From JBBROS01 sp965199595 (GTDB lineage: Bacteria > Pseudomonadota > Alphaproteobacteria > Acetobacterales > Acetobacteraceae), in NCBI GenBank assembly GCA_965199595.1, contig OZ241182.1:1364001-1428000 (forward strand): a stretch of 64,000 bases of DNA, written 5' to 3'. The notes beneath the pieces are model-generated. The model had not been told where the DNA came from. It did no database searches and worked only from the letters and a program-made list of their open reading frames with translations. Shown one piece after another: positions 52,002 to 61,098 of this stretch. The position numbers and the translations under genes are program-made. How positions within the stretch are numbered: the stretch's first letter is position 1; each line of letters starts with the position of its first letter.

Positions 52002-53069
52002 GTGCGGAAACTCGGTAGGCCGGCATTGCTGGCGATGCTGGTATCAGGGCTGGTGGCCGCATTGGCCGACGCTGCGCCGGCCCGGGCGGACGAGCCCATG
52101 CGGATCGGGCTGCTGCACACCCTGTCCCCGGCGCCGCTGTATCTCGCCATGGAGCGCGGCTACTTCAAGGATGAAGGGCTCGACGCCAGCTTCCGCTTCT
52201 TCGAGGCGGCCCAGCCGATCGCGGCCGCGGCGGTCAGCGGCGACATCGACGTGGGCATCACCGCACTGACCGGCGGGTTCTTCAGCCTGGCGGGCCGCGG
52301 CACGCTGAAGGTGATCGGCGGCGGGCTGCACGAGCAGAAGGGCTATGAGGGCAACGCGGTGCTGGTCTCGAACGCCGCCTATGCCGCGGGGCTGACCACG
52401 CTGGCCAAGCTGCCGGGGCACAGCATGGGCATCACCCAGTTCGGCGCCTCGTTCCACTACATCGTGGGCCGCATCGCGGAGGCTGAGGGCTTCGACCTGA
52501 AAACCGTGACGCTGCGGCCGCTGCAGACCATCGGCAACATGCTGGCCGCGGTGCGCACCAACCAGGTGGACGCCACCATTGCCATCGCCTCCCAGGCCAG
52601 GCCGCTGGCCGCCGCCGGGGAGGCGCACATCATCGCCTGGGCCGGGGACGTGGCGCCCTATCAGCTGACGGCGGTGTTCGCGCCCAGCCCGGTGATCGAG
52701 AAGCGGGCCGATGCCCTGATGCGCTTCGCCCGCGCCTATCAGCACGGGGTGGCGGATTACCGCGCCGCCTTCCTGCGGCTGGATGCGGCGGGCAAGCCGG
52801 TGGTGGATGCCGTGACAGAGGCGGCGATCGCGCCGATCCAGAAGTATGTGTTCGTGGGCGATCCGCAGGGCCGGGCCAAGATCATCGAGGGCGCCGGGTA
52901 TTACGACGAGGGCGGCAGGCTGGACACGGCGGATGTGGCGGCGCAGCTGCGGTGGTTCGTGGCGCAGGGCCTGGTCAAGACGCAGGTGGACCCGGCCGAG
53001 GTGATGGACACGCGGTTCATCGGGGCCTTGCCCCGTCCGGATGCAACTGGGGCTTTGCCCATCAAGTGA
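52002..53069 (+). CDS. ABC transporter substrate-binding protein (nitrate/taurine/NMT1 type)
   Basis: A 355-residue periplasmic binding protein. The signal peptide (RKLGRPALLAMLVSG, ending in APARADE) is typical. The mature part has RIGLLHTLSPAPLYLAMERGYF and VGITALTGGFFSLAG, patterns of SsuA/NMT1-like proteins. GTG 52002 is favoured because AGGAG at 51990-51994 is spaced 7 bp before it; TTG 51996 is an alternative. It overlaps the ATPase start by 4 bp. Ligand unknown; sulfonate, nitrate or a pyrimidine precursor are possible. Confidence 0.85.
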   Translation: MRKLGRPALLAMLVSGLVAALADAAPARADEPMRIGLLHTLSPAPLYLAMERGYFKDEGLDASFRFFEAAQPIAAAAVSGDIDVGITALTGGFFSLAGRGTLKVIGGGLHEQKGYEGNAVLVSNAAYAAGLTTLAKLPGHSMGITQFGASFHYIVGRIAEAEGFDLKTVTLRPLQTIGNMLAAVRTNQVDATIAIASQARPLAAAGEAHIIAWAGDVAPYQLTAVFAPSPVIEKRADALMRFARAYQHGVADYRAAFLRLDAAGKPVVDAVTEAAIAPIQKYVFVGDPQGRAKIIEGAGYYDEGGRLDTADVAAQLRWFVAQGLVKTQVDPAEVMDTRFIGALPRPDATGALPIK

Positions 53070-53845
53070 GTGAGTCGCACGTCGAGATCCGCATGGAGGG
53101 CGTCGGCCACCGCTACGACGGCCTCACGGTGCTGGAGGACGTCCAGCTGGTGGCCCCGGCCGGGCGCGTGCTGGTGCTGGTGGGCCCCTCGGGCTGCGGC
53201 AAGAGCACGCTGCTGGGAATCATCGCCGGGCTGATCGCGCCCAGCGCCGGGCGGGTGACGATGCAGGGGCCGGTGGCGCCCGATTGCCTGAACGCGCTGA
53301 CGCCGGTGTTCCAGGACTTCGCGCTGCTGCCCTGGCGCAGCGTGGCGGGCAATGTCGGCCTGCCGCTGGAAGGCAAGCTGTCCCGCCAGGACCGGCGCGC
53401 CCGCGTGGACGAGGTGCTGGCGCTGACCGGGCTCACGGAGTTCGCCGGCGCCTGGCCCCGCCAGCTCTCGGGCGGGATGCGGCAGCGGGTCGGCATCGCC
53501 CGGGCGCTCGCGGTGCGGCCCGCCTGCCTGCTGATGGATGAGCCGCTCTCCGCCCTGGACGCGCAGACCCGCACCCTGCTGCTGGACGAGTTCGCCGCGC
53601 TGATCGGCCGGGCCGGCACCACCACCATCTATGTGACGCACAACCTGAACGAGGCGGTGCGGCTGGGCCACCAGGTTGCCGTGTTCTCCCGCCGCCCCGG
53701 GCGGGTGCGCGCCGTGCTGCGCATCGAGCAGCCCATCGCCGAGCGCCGGGCCGATGACCCGGCACTTGCCGCCATCGAGCGGGACCTGTGGGACATGATC
53801 CGCGACGATGCCGCGGCGGCGCAGCGGGAGCGGGTGCTTGGCTGA
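53066..53845 (+). CDS. ABC transporter ATP-binding protein (SsuB/NrtD-like)
   Basis: A 259-residue ATPase with Walker A GPSGCGKST near residue 40, Q-loop PVFQDFALLPWR, signature LSGGMRQRV, and Walker B LLMDEPLSALD, matching the nitrate/sulfonate/bicarbonate importer branch. The start is GTG 53066, overlapping the binding-protein stop by 4 bp. Its partner permease begins within its last codons. Confidence 0.9.
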   Translation: MSESHVEIRMEGVGHRYDGLTVLEDVQLVAPAGRVLVLVGPSGCGKSTLLGIIAGLIAPSAGRVTMQGPVAPDCLNALTPVFQDFALLPWRSVAGNVGLPLEGKLSRQDRRARVDEVLALTGLTEFAGAWPRQLSGGMRQRVGIARALAVRPACLLMDEPLSALDAQTRTLLLDEFAALIGRAGTTTIYVTHNLNEAVRLGHQVAVFSRRPGRVRAVLRIEQPIAERRADDPALAAIERDLWDMIRDDAAAAQRERVLG

Positions 53846-54635
53846 ACCCGCACCGCACCCGGTCCCGTTCCGCGCCCGTGGCTTCGCGCCCATCAATCAT
53901 CCGCTGGCCGGGGCGGCCACGCTGCTCGGGATCGTGCTGCTATGGCAGGCCGGCGCCATGGCGGGCTGGATCGACACGCGCTTCCTGCCGCCGCCGCTGG
54001 CCATCGGCCACGCCCTGGCGGCGCTGATCCGCAGCGGCGAGCTTTGGCTGAACCTTTCGGCCTCGCTGCGGCGGCTGGCGATCGGCTGGACCATCGGCAC
54101 CATTGCCGGAATCGCGGTGGGGTTCGCGGTGGGGCTGTCGACCTTGGCGCGGTCGCCGGGGCTGTCCGTGGTGTCGGCGCTGTTCCCGATCCCGAAGATC
54201 GCGCTGGTGCCGCTGTTCATCATCTGGTTCGGCATCGGCGAGGGCTCGAAGCTGGCGACCCTGGGCTTCGGCGTGTTCTTCCCGACCGTCATCAACACCG
54301 CCGCCGGCATCGATGCCCTGCCGCGCGGGCTGATCCGCATGGGGCAGGCCTTCGGGCTCAGCCGGACGGCGATCCTGCTGAAGATCGTGCTGCCCGGGGC
54401 GCTGCCGGCGATCCTCAGCGGCTTCCGGGTCACCAGCTCCATCGCCATCATCCTGCTGGTGGCGGCCGAGATGATCGGGGCGGAGCAGGGCATCGGCGCC
54501 TTCGTGCTGCAGGCCGGCAACCTCTACGACACGGAGAACCTGCTGGCGGGCATCGTGGTGCTGTCGGCGCTGGGGCTCACGGTGGCCTGGGTGCTGGGGC
54601 GGCTGGAGCGCTGGCTGCTGGCGTGGCGGGCATGA
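53838..54635 (+). CDS. ABC transporter permease (SsuC-like)
   Basis: A permease of 265 residues if it starts at TTG 53838 (overlapping the ATPase stop), or 275 from ATG 53808. It has six helices and the BPD loop region DALPRGLIRMGQAFGLSRTAI contacting the ATPase. The genes form a complete SBP-ATPase-permease importer with short overlaps. TTG 53838 is preferred because it gives the same kind of overlap as the preceding junction. Confidence 0.85.
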   Translation: MAEPAPHPVPFRARGFAPINHPLAGAATLLGIVLLWQAGAMAGWIDTRFLPPPLAIGHALAALIRSGELWLNLSASLRRLAIGWTIGTIAGIAVGFAVGLSTLARSPGLSVVSALFPIPKIALVPLFIIWFGIGEGSKLATLGFGVFFPTVINTAAGIDALPRGLIRMGQAFGLSRTAILLKIVLPGALPAILSGFRVTSSIAIILLVAAEMIGAEQGIGAFVLQAGNLYDTENLLAGIVVLSALGLTVAWVLGRLERWLLAWRA

Positions 54636-54699
54636 GCGTGCACGGTTCCGGTGGCGGCGGAAGTCCTCTAAGAGCGCGGCTGCACAGGGAAGCGAAGCC

Positions 54700-55587
54700 G
54701 TGAACAGGATGCAGCGGATTGCGGCGGGCAGCATCGGCGTCGGCGTGGTGGTGCTCGGCATGAAGGCCACCGCCTGGTGGATGACCGGCAGCGCCGCGCT
54801 GTACTCCGATGCGCTGGAGAGCGTCGTCAACGTCGTCGCCGCGGTGATGGCGCTGGGGGCGCTCACCTACGCCGCCATGCCGGCCGATGAGAACCACCCT
54901 TACGGCCATGAGAAGGTGGAGTTCTTTTCCGCTGCCATCGAGGGCGCGCTGATCATCGTCGCCGCCATCTCCATCCTGCAGCACGCCTGGGTCAGCCTGC
55001 GGGACCCGGTCGCGCTGGACGCGCCCTGGCTGGCGCTGGGCCTTACGGTCATCTCTACCGCCATCAACGGCGGCTGGGCCGCGGTGCTGTCGCGCACCGG
55101 CCGGGCGGAGCGCTCCGCCGCGCTGGCCGCGGATGCCAGGCACCTGTATTCCGACGTCGTCACCTCCGTCGGCATCCTCATCGGCCTCGGGCTGGTGCTG
55201 CTCACCGGCGTGCGCTGGCTGGACCCGGCGCTTGCCGCCGCCACGGCCGTGCATGTGCTGTGGTCCGGCCTGAGCGTGGTGCGCGCCTCGGTGGCCGGGC
55301 TGATGGACGAGGCGCCGGACAGCGGCACCATGGAGCGCATCCGCCGCCTGGTGAACGAGCACGCGGCCGGCGCGATCGAGGCGCATGACCTCCGCACCAG
55401 GCATGCCGGGCGCATCACCTATCTGGAGTTCCACCTGGTGGTGCCCGGCGCCATGCGCGTCGATGAATCGCATTCGATCTGCGACCGGGTGGAGGGGGCG
55501 TTGAAGGCCGAGGTGGATGGCCTGGTCGTCACCATCCATGTGGAGCCGGAGGGCAAGGCCAAGCATCGGGGCGTGTTGGTGCTTTGA
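54700..55587 (+). CDS. Cation diffusion facilitator family exporter
   Basis: A 295-residue CDF transporter with about six helices. Metal-binding residues are visible in YSDALES near residue 35, HPYGHEKVE near 66 and HLYSDVVTSVG near 147, and a C-terminal regulatory domain runs from about 205. It probably exports a divalent metal such as Zn(II), Fe(II) or Mn(II). GTG 54700 is the most likely start; ATG 54709 is possible. The TonB gene overlaps its stop. Confidence 0.9.
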   Translation: MNRMQRIAAGSIGVGVVVLGMKATAWWMTGSAALYSDALESVVNVVAAVMALGALTYAAMPADENHPYGHEKVEFFSAAIEGALIIVAAISILQHAWVSLRDPVALDAPWLALGLTVISTAINGGWAAVLSRTGRAERSAALAADARHLYSDVVTSVGILIGLGLVLLTGVRWLDPALAAATAVHVLWSGLSVVRASVAGLMDEAPDSGTMERIRRLVNEHAAGAIEAHDLRTRHAGRITYLEFHLVVPGAMRVDESHSICDRVEGALKAEVDGLVVTIHVEPEGKAKHRGVLVL

Positions 55588-56351
55588 GGCCGGGCCGCCC
55601 CGTCGTCTCGGCCCGGCGCCGCTGGCCGGTCTGGGCCGCGGTGATCTTGGCGGCCGTGCTGCACGGCGGCGCGGTGTGGCTGCTGCTGCCGCATGATGCC
55701 GGGCGGCACGGCGTGGCGCTGGCGGACCCGCCGCTGATCGAGATCGAGATGGTGGACCAGGCTGAGCAGATGAAGGGCCGGCCTGTGGTGGCCGCGGCCC
55801 AGCCGCCGCCCGCGCCGCCTGCGGAGACCCCGCCGGCCCCCGCGCCGCCGCCCCCGCCGCCCCCGCCGCCGCGCGAGGAACCGCCGCTGCCGCGTGGGGA
55901 GCAGGGCCCGCCGCCGCCCCAGCCCAAGCCCGAGCCCGAGGCGCCGCCGGCCCCGACGCCCCCGCAACCACCGCCGCCCACCCCGCAGGCGCCACAAACC
56001 TTCGCGGCGGTGAACCTGGGCAATGCCGATGAGGATCAGGAGGCGCTCTCCGTCACCGGCAAGAACGTGGTCCCGCCGCGGCCGGACGCCGCCTTCCACA
56101 ACAAGCCGCCGCAATACCCTGCCGACGCGGCGCGACGCGGGCATGAGGGCCTGGTGCTGGTGCGCGCCCGGGTCAGCGAGGCGGGCGTGCCCTCCTCCGT
56201 CGACATCATCACCAGCAGCGGCGACTCCAGCCTCGACCGTGCGGCCCGCGATGCCGTCCAGCTCTGGCGTTTCACACCGGCACGGAACAATGGCATTGCG
56301 GTGCCGTTCGACTACGACGTGAGTTTGAGGTTCGGTCTGAACGACCGGTAG
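55584..56351 (+). CDS. TonB family energy-transducing protein
   Basis: A 255-residue TonB-like protein with one N-terminal helix (WPVWAAVILAAVLHGGAVWLL), a long Pro-rich spacer (multiple Pro-Pro-Pro stretches between residues 70 and 130), and a C-terminal domain with PPQYPADAARRGHEGLVLV and AVQLWRFTPARNNG. It transmits proton-motive force to outer-membrane receptors. The start is TTG 55584 overlapping the CDF stop. ExbB/ExbD genes are not in view. Confidence 0.88.
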   Translation: MRPGRPVVSARRRWPVWAAVILAAVLHGGAVWLLLPHDAGRHGVALADPPLIEIEMVDQAEQMKGRPVVAAAQPPPAPPAETPPAPAPPPPPPPPPREEPPLPRGEQGPPPPQPKPEPEAPPAPTPPQPPPPTPQAPQTFAAVNLGNADEDQEALSVTGKNVVPPRPDAAFHNKPPQYPADAARRGHEGLVLVRARVSEAGVPSSVDIITSSGDSSLDRAARDAVQLWRFTPARNNGIAVPFDYDVSLRFGLNDR

Positions 56352-56361
56352 GGGATAGCGG

Positions 56362-56916
56362 ATGATCAGGATCGACCGGGTGGTGACCCGCGGCGGCGAC
56401 ACGGGCCAGACCTCGCTGGGCGATGGCAGCCGGGTGGACAAGGACGATCTGCGGGTGGACGCCTATGGCACCGTGGATGAGGCGAATGCCGCCATCGGCC
56501 TGCTGCGCCTGCACACCGCGGCGGACCCCGAGGCCGATGCGATGCTGGCGCGCATCCAGAACGACCTGTTCGACGTGGGCGCCGACCTCTGCGTGCCCGG
56601 CGAGGCCGGCACCCGGCTGCGGCTGAACGATGCACCGAACGCCCGGCTGGAGGACGAGATCACGGCCATGAATGCGGCGCTGCCGGCGCTCACCAGCTTC
56701 GTGCTGCCGGGCGGCACGGCGGCGGCGGCGCATGCGCACCTGGCGCGCACCATCGTTCGCCGGGCCGAGCGCCTGGTGGTGCGATTGGCGCGCAGCCAGG
56801 AGGTGAACCCGGCGGTGATCCGGCTGCTGAACCGGCTATCCGACCATCTCTTCGTCCTCGGCCGCCGGCTGAACCAGGGCGGCGACGTTCTATGGACCCC
56901 TGGAGCCAACCGATGA
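56362..56916 (+). CDS. Cob(I)alamin adenosyltransferase, PduO type
   Basis: A 184-residue adenosyltransferase that makes adenosylcobalamin. It starts with RVVTRGGDTGQTSLGDGSRV and contains RVDAYGTVDEANAAIG and VNPAVIRLLNRLSDHLFVLGR, hallmarks of the PduO/EutT trimer family. It follows the TonB gene by 10 bp; a link through cobalamin uptake is plausible but unproven. Confidence 0.92.
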   Translation: MIRIDRVVTRGGDTGQTSLGDGSRVDKDDLRVDAYGTVDEANAAIGLLRLHTAADPEADAMLARIQNDLFDVGADLCVPGEAGTRLRLNDAPNARLEDEITAMNAALPALTSFVLPGGTAAAAHAHLARTIVRRAERLVVRLARSQEVNPAVIRLLNRLSDHLFVLGRRLNQGGDVLWTPGANR

Positions 56917-58022
56917 AGGACGCCACCCTGCCCGCCGTGGTCCCGGCCGCGCCGCCCTCGCCGAACGACGAGATGCCGCTGCCGCACAACCCGCAGACGG
57001 TGTTCCTGGGCGGCCTGTTCCTGATCGCCGTGTTCGTCGTGCTGTACGTGGCGCAGGCCGTGGTGCTGCCGATCGTGATTGCACTGGTCCTGAAGCTGCT
57101 GCTGCAGCCCCTGGTGCGGCTGCTGGCCCGGATCCATGTCCCGAAGGCGCTGGGGGCGCTGGTGGCGGTGCTGATGCTGCTCGGCATCTTCGTCGCCCTG
57201 GGCGCGATCCTGTCGAGCCCGGCCTCCAACTTCATCCGCGACATCCCGAACCTCATCAAGAGCACGCAGGAGAAGCTGACGTCCCTGCAACCGATGCTGG
57301 AACGCGCCAGGCCGTTCCTCGAGACGCTGGGCATCGACAGCAAGAGCCCGTCCGACATGGTGAACCTGGACCCCGGCAACATCGCGGGCAACATCGCCGG
57401 CAAGGTCGCGGGCGGCGCCAGCGGCTTTGCGTCGCACCTGCTGGAGACCCTGCTGATCCTGTTCTACATGCTGGTGTTCGGCGAGACCTTCATGCGCCGC
57501 CTGGTTGAGGTGCTGCCGCGGTTTCGCGACAAGAAGCAGGCGGTCGAGATCGGCGATACCGTCGAGCGCGACATCTCCGCCTATCTGCTGACCATCACCA
57601 TCATCAATGCCGTGGTGGGCGTGCTGGCCGGCACGGTGATGTGGGCTTGCGGCGTGCCGGGTCCGCTGGTGTGGGGCGTGGTGGCGTTCTGCTTCAACTA
57701 CGTGCCGATCCTCGGGCCGCTGGCCGGGGTGCTGCTGTTCGGTGCCGTGGCGCTTGCAACGCTGGGTGCCACCTGGTTCACCCTGGTGCCGCCGGCGCTG
57801 TATCTGGCGATCCACTTCGCCGAGGGCGAGATGATCACGCCGATGCTGCTGGCCAAGCGGTTCACCCTGAATCCGGTCGCGGTGATGATCGCGCTGATCT
57901 TCTGGTATTGGCTCTGGGGCGTGCAGGGCGCCATCCTGTCCGTGCCGCTGCTGGCCATCATCAAGATCGTCAGCGACCGCATCCGTCCGCTGAAGGCGCT
58001 GGGCCACGTGCTGGAGGGTTGA
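56913..58022 (+). CDS. AI-2E family transporter (PerM-like)
   Basis: A 369-residue membrane protein with seven or eight helices in the AI-2E/PerM pattern: AVVLPIVIALVLKLLLQPLV at the N-terminus, an amphipathic middle region, and GPLVWGVVAFCFNYVPILGP near residue 250. Family members are permease-like exporters with varied or unknown roles. ATG 56913 overlaps the cobalamin gene stop (ATGA) and is preferred over ATG 56892. Convergent with the DUF2272 gene by 8 bp. Confidence 0.85.
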   Translation: MKDATLPAVVPAAPPSPNDEMPLPHNPQTVFLGGLFLIAVFVVLYVAQAVVLPIVIALVLKLLLQPLVRLLARIHVPKALGALVAVLMLLGIFVALGAILSSPASNFIRDIPNLIKSTQEKLTSLQPMLERARPFLETLGIDSKSPSDMVNLDPGNIAGNIAGKVAGGASGFASHLLETLLILFYMLVFGETFMRRLVEVLPRFRDKKQAVEIGDTVERDISAYLLTITIINAVVGVLAGTVMWACGVPGPLVWGVVAFCFNYVPILGPLAGVLLFGAVALATLGATWFTLVPPALYLAIHFAEGEMITPMLLAKRFTLNPVAVMIALIFWYWLWGVQGAILSVPLLAIIKIVSDRIRPLKALGHVLEG

Positions 58023-58029
58023 TGCTGCA

Positions 58030-58818
58030 TCATTGGCTGTACTGCACGTTCAGCGCCACGAACCACGGATAGCGGCTGTCCAGCACCTGCCCGTCAGGCC
58101 CTGCCATCAGGCCCTGCTGGGTGGTCGGGACGTGCTTCATGGTCACTGCCGCAGCGACGTTGCCGCCGATCACCGTCAGTTCACCGGGGATGGCGGCGAC
58201 CACGATATCGCAGTGGCCGAAGAAGCGTGGCGCGGGCAGATCCTCGAACCTCAAGCCTCGGGCGCTCAGGCGGCCGAAACAGATGAGGTCACCGGGAACA
58301 GGGGCGTAGCTGTCCAGCCGTTCCGCGCGCAGCACGCCTTCGGACCGCGCGGCGGCGTTGATGTAGTCGGCGTGCAGCGGCGTGTAGGGAAAGCCGCTGC
58401 CGGCCCCGGCCATGCGCATGATGTAGGAGATGAAGGCTGCGGACCAGGCGGGTGCCGTGCCGGAATACGGCGTTCCGGACCCGTTGTAGACGCTGGTCCA
58501 GCCGGTCTCCTGCGCCCCGAAATCCTGACCGCTCCACCAGTAGTCCCCCACCCGCTGCCACAGGCCAGGCTGTTGATCCGGCCGCGCGCTGCGTGTCATG
58601 GTGCCGCCTGGCGGGGCATCGTCCACCAGGCTGCCAAAGGCGCGCCATTCACGCTGCGCGATCGCGATGGCGTTCACACGGCTGAACGGCTCGAAGGGGC
58701 GCTTCGCATAGTCCGGCACCTGTTGGTCCGCGGTGACGCCGCCGACCAAGGTGGGCGGGACTGCCACGGGCCGCGCCGTGCAGGCGCCGAGCAGCAACAC
58801 GGGAAGCAGACGCTTCAC
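58030..58818 (-). CDS. DUF2272 domain lipoprotein
   Basis: A 262-residue protein that begins at GTG 58818 (VKRLLPVLLLGAC), a classic lipobox with Cys13, followed by a DUF2272 domain: VNAIAIAQREWRAFG, YWWSGQDFGAQETG and WSAAFISYIMRMAG near residues 116-130, and GDLICFGR. It is likely to be a periplasmic, membrane-anchored hydrolase-like protein of unknown substrate. The GTG overlaps the mtnA stop (GTGA). Confidence 0.82.
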   Translation of the reverse strand: MKRLLPVLLLGACTARPVAVPPTLVGGVTADQQVPDYAKRPFEPFSRVNAIAIAQREWRAFGSLVDDAPPGGTMTRSARPDQQPGLWQRVGDYWWSGQDFGAQETGWTSVYNGSGTPYSGTAPAWSAAFISYIMRMAGAGSGFPYTPLHADYINAAARSEGVLRAERLDSYAPVPGDLICFGRLSARGLRFEDLPAPRFFGHCDIVVAAIPGELTVIGGNVAAAVTMKHVPTTQQGLMAGPDGQVLDSRYPWFVALNVQYSQ

Positions 58819-59909
58819 CGCGCATGCTCCGGAAACAAGCCCCGCAACCCGGTTTCGGTCGATGGACAAAGACCGCGCTCGGTGATGAGGCCGGTGACGA
58901 GGCGGGCCGGGGTGACGTCAAACGCCGGGTTGGCGGCCGGGCTGCTGCTGGGCACCACGCGGATGGTTGTCACCTGGCCATCAAGCCCCCGGCCGGACAG
59001 GGTGGTGACCTCGGCAGCATCTCGTTCCTCGATCGGGATTTCGGCGACGCCGTCCGAAACCGTCCAGTCGATGGTGCTGGACGGCGACGCGACCCAGAAC
59101 GGCACGTCATTGTCCTTGGCGGCCAGGGCTTTCAGGTAGGTCCCGATCTTGTTCGCCACATCCCCGGTGCGGGTCACGCGATCCGTGCCGACGATCGCCA
59201 GGTCGACCTGGCCATGCTGCATCAGGTGGCCGCCGGCGTTGTCCGAGATCACGGTATGCGGCACGCCGTGCTTCCCCAGTTCCCAGGCGGTGAGGAACGC
59301 GCCCTGGTTGCGCGGCCGGGTCTCATCGACCCAGACATGGAGAGGCACGCCGGCGTTGTGCGCGGTATAGACCGGGGCCAGGGCGGTGCCCCAGTCGACC
59401 GTCGCGAGCCAGCCCGCATTGCAGTGGGTCAGGACGTTGACCGGGCCGGGCCGCTGTTCCGCCACGGCGGCGATCAGGGCTTGCCCATGCGCACCGATTG
59501 ACCGGTTCTGCGCCACGTCTTCATCCGCGATCAGCCCCGCTTCATGGTAGGCGGACTGGACCCGGCTGTCGGCGGGCGTGTTGCGCAGCCGGGTCAGCAT
59601 ACGCTCCAGCGCCCAGCGAAGGTTGACTGCCGTCGGCCTGGTGGCGGCCAGTGTCTGTGCCGCCTGCTCCATACCGGCCGTGGTCGCATCCTGGCGGAGT
59701 GCGAGCGCCAGGCCGTAGGCCGCCACGGCGCCGATCAACGGTGCGCCACGAACCTGCATGCTGCGGATCGCGTGAGCCGCGCCTCGAACATCACTGAGCC
59801 GGAGGATGTCGATGGACCAGGGAAGGCGGGTCTGGTCGATAACCCGGATCGACCAGTGGTCGGTTTCGTCAACCCATACCGTACGATAGGCTACGCCATC
59901 GATCTTCAT
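58815..59909 (-). CDS. mtnA: S-methyl-5-thioribose-1-phosphate isomerase
   Basis: A 364-residue isomerase of the methionine salvage pathway. It has MQVRGAPLIGAVAAYGLALAL near residue 50, the catalytic Cys in LTHCNAGWLATVDWGTALA near 163 and the catalytic Asp in VGTDRVTRTGDVANKIGTY near 240. No other mtn genes are in the window; the gene overlaps the DUF2272 lipoprotein start by 4 bp. Confidence 0.94.
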   Translation of the reverse strand: MKIDGVAYRTVWVDETDHWSIRVIDQTRLPWSIDILRLSDVRGAAHAIRSMQVRGAPLIGAVAAYGLALALRQDATTAGMEQAAQTLAATRPTAVNLRWALERMLTRLRNTPADSRVQSAYHEAGLIADEDVAQNRSIGAHGQALIAAVAEQRPGPVNVLTHCNAGWLATVDWGTALAPVYTAHNAGVPLHVWVDETRPRNQGAFLTAWELGKHGVPHTVISDNAGGHLMQHGQVDLAIVGTDRVTRTGDVANKIGTYLKALAAKDNDVPFWVASPSSTIDWTVSDGVAEIPIEERDAAEVTTLSGRGLDGQVTTIRVVPSSSPAANPAFDVTPARLVTGLITERGLCPSTETGLRGLFPEHAR

Positions 59910-59979
59910 CCGCCGTCCTCAGCTTTGCCGGGCGGTGCATAGCAAGAGGAATGAGTGACGGCCACTCGCCGGGCGGATG

Positions 59980-60144
59980 TCAGTTCGGGCCCGAGTAGTC
60001 GGACAGCAGATCCAGCATGTCCTGCGGCACGGGTTCTGCCAGCGTGCTGGTGAACTGCTTGGCCAGGCCGCAGCGAAGCCAAAGGCGCAGCGCCGGGGGA
60101 TGGTCGCGCATTGTCGTCTCCTGGGTCGGTGCTGTCGCGTTCAT
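59980..60144 (-). CDS. Small NepR-like protein
   Basis: A 54-residue protein from ATG 60144 with an excellent ribosome site (TTGGAGGCAGT). The C-terminal part, GLAKQFTSTLAEPVPQDMLDLL, follows the anti-sigma NepR pattern (L..QL....EPVPD.L..LL) closely. NepR holds the ECF sigma factor EcfG in the general stress response. No ecfG or phyR lies nearby, so it is an orphan, or a coincidental resemblance. It is on the same strand as mtnA, 70 bp upstream of it. Confidence 0.55.
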   Translation of the reverse strand: MNATAPTQETTMRDHPPALRLWLRCGLAKQFTSTLAEPVPQDMLDLLSDYSGPN

Positions 60145-60249
60145 ACTGCCTCCAATGCTGGAGGACGGTGCGAAGTTGCAACGCATCCAGCTCGCGACGT
60201 GCACAGCTTCGCGACCAGGTCAGTATAACCGGCTAATCTTGCCAAGAGG

Positions 60250-61098
60250 TTAAGGGCGAACCCCGGCCATCACCATCCGGGCCAGCTGCGATCCAAGGCA
60301 GGCGTGCAAGGTGTCAGCGACCCGCTGGCGCTCGGCCTTCGGTGTCCGCTCCAGGTCGATCTGGCCGTCATTCGCCCAGTTGCGCATCAACTCGAACCGA
60401 TGGAACAGCATGACGCCCGGCATGGCTGCGGTCTGCTGCAATGCCTGGGTGTAGGGATCGAGGTTGCTGTTGGTTTGCAGGAATCGGCTATATTGCGGAT
60501 CGATCAGGATCAGGTTGGCACCCGCGGCCTCGACTGCTTCCACGCCGTTTGACAGCACCTGGGCGAAATCCCCCGGCGGTGAGTTCCGCACCGCCTCGAC
60601 CGTGCCGGTCTGCCATAGCACCAGCTGATAGCTGCTAGCCGTCACCTCAGACCGCAGCAACGTCAGCATGTCGGCCGCCGTCATGCCACGCCCGCCTTTC
60701 ACGACGACCTGGACGGTCAGCGTCGGCACCGCGGCTTCGATCGCCTTGGCCATCTGACGCGGGAAGGCGCGGTCGCTTGCATCGTGCACGATCGGCTTCA
60801 TGGGTGGCACGACCGGCTGGGAGCCGCTGGCGATGGCCTGGCTGACCAGGGTGCCAGGCACCAGGCTGGCCTCGGGACCGAACATGGTGGCGGACCCGAT
60901 CGCGAGCACGCGCAGAACGCCGCCGGGTTTCAGGACCTTGGCGACTTCAGGCAGGTAGGAGACGGCGCCCGTGATATCGTCTGCGGCGGTGCAGAGATCC
61001 CGCGCCGGAGATGCGGCTCGACCAGGGCATACCCATCCCGAACCGGCCCAAGAGGCAAATCCGATCAGCAGAGCCAGTCGAAATCGGCGCACGTTCAT
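60250..61098 (-). CDS. SGNH/GDSL hydrolase-like exported protein
   Basis: A 282-residue protein with a signal peptide (RLALLIGFASWAGSGWV ending GRAAS). The body follows the SGNH-hydrolase pattern: LRVLAIGSATMFG in the first block, VVVKGGRGMTAADML in the second, and LVLWQTGTVEAVR in the third. The usual GDS nucleophile motif reads GSAT and block V His is not obvious, so activity is uncertain. It overlaps the OpgC-like gene by 4 bp and probably modifies the same envelope polymer. Confidence 0.7.
   Translation of the reverse strand: MNVRRFRLALLIGFASWAGSGWVCPGRAASPARDLCTAADDITGAVSYLPEVAKVLKPGGVLRVLAIGSATMFGPEASLVPGTLVSQAIASGSQPVVPPMKPIVHDASDRAFPRQMAKAIEAAVPTLTVQVVVKGGRGMTAADMLTLLRSEVTASSYQLVLWQTGTVEAVRNSPPGDFAQVLSNGVEAVEAAGANLILIDPQYSRFLQTNSNLDPYTQALQQTAAMPGVMLFHRFELMRNWANDGQIDLERTPKAERQRVADTLHACLGSQLARMVMAGVRP

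Noticed and set aside
55800..55990. CRISPR-like or simple-repeat array in the TonB gene
   Set aside because: The Pro-rich codon runs encode the normal TonB spacer and have no spacer-repeat structure.
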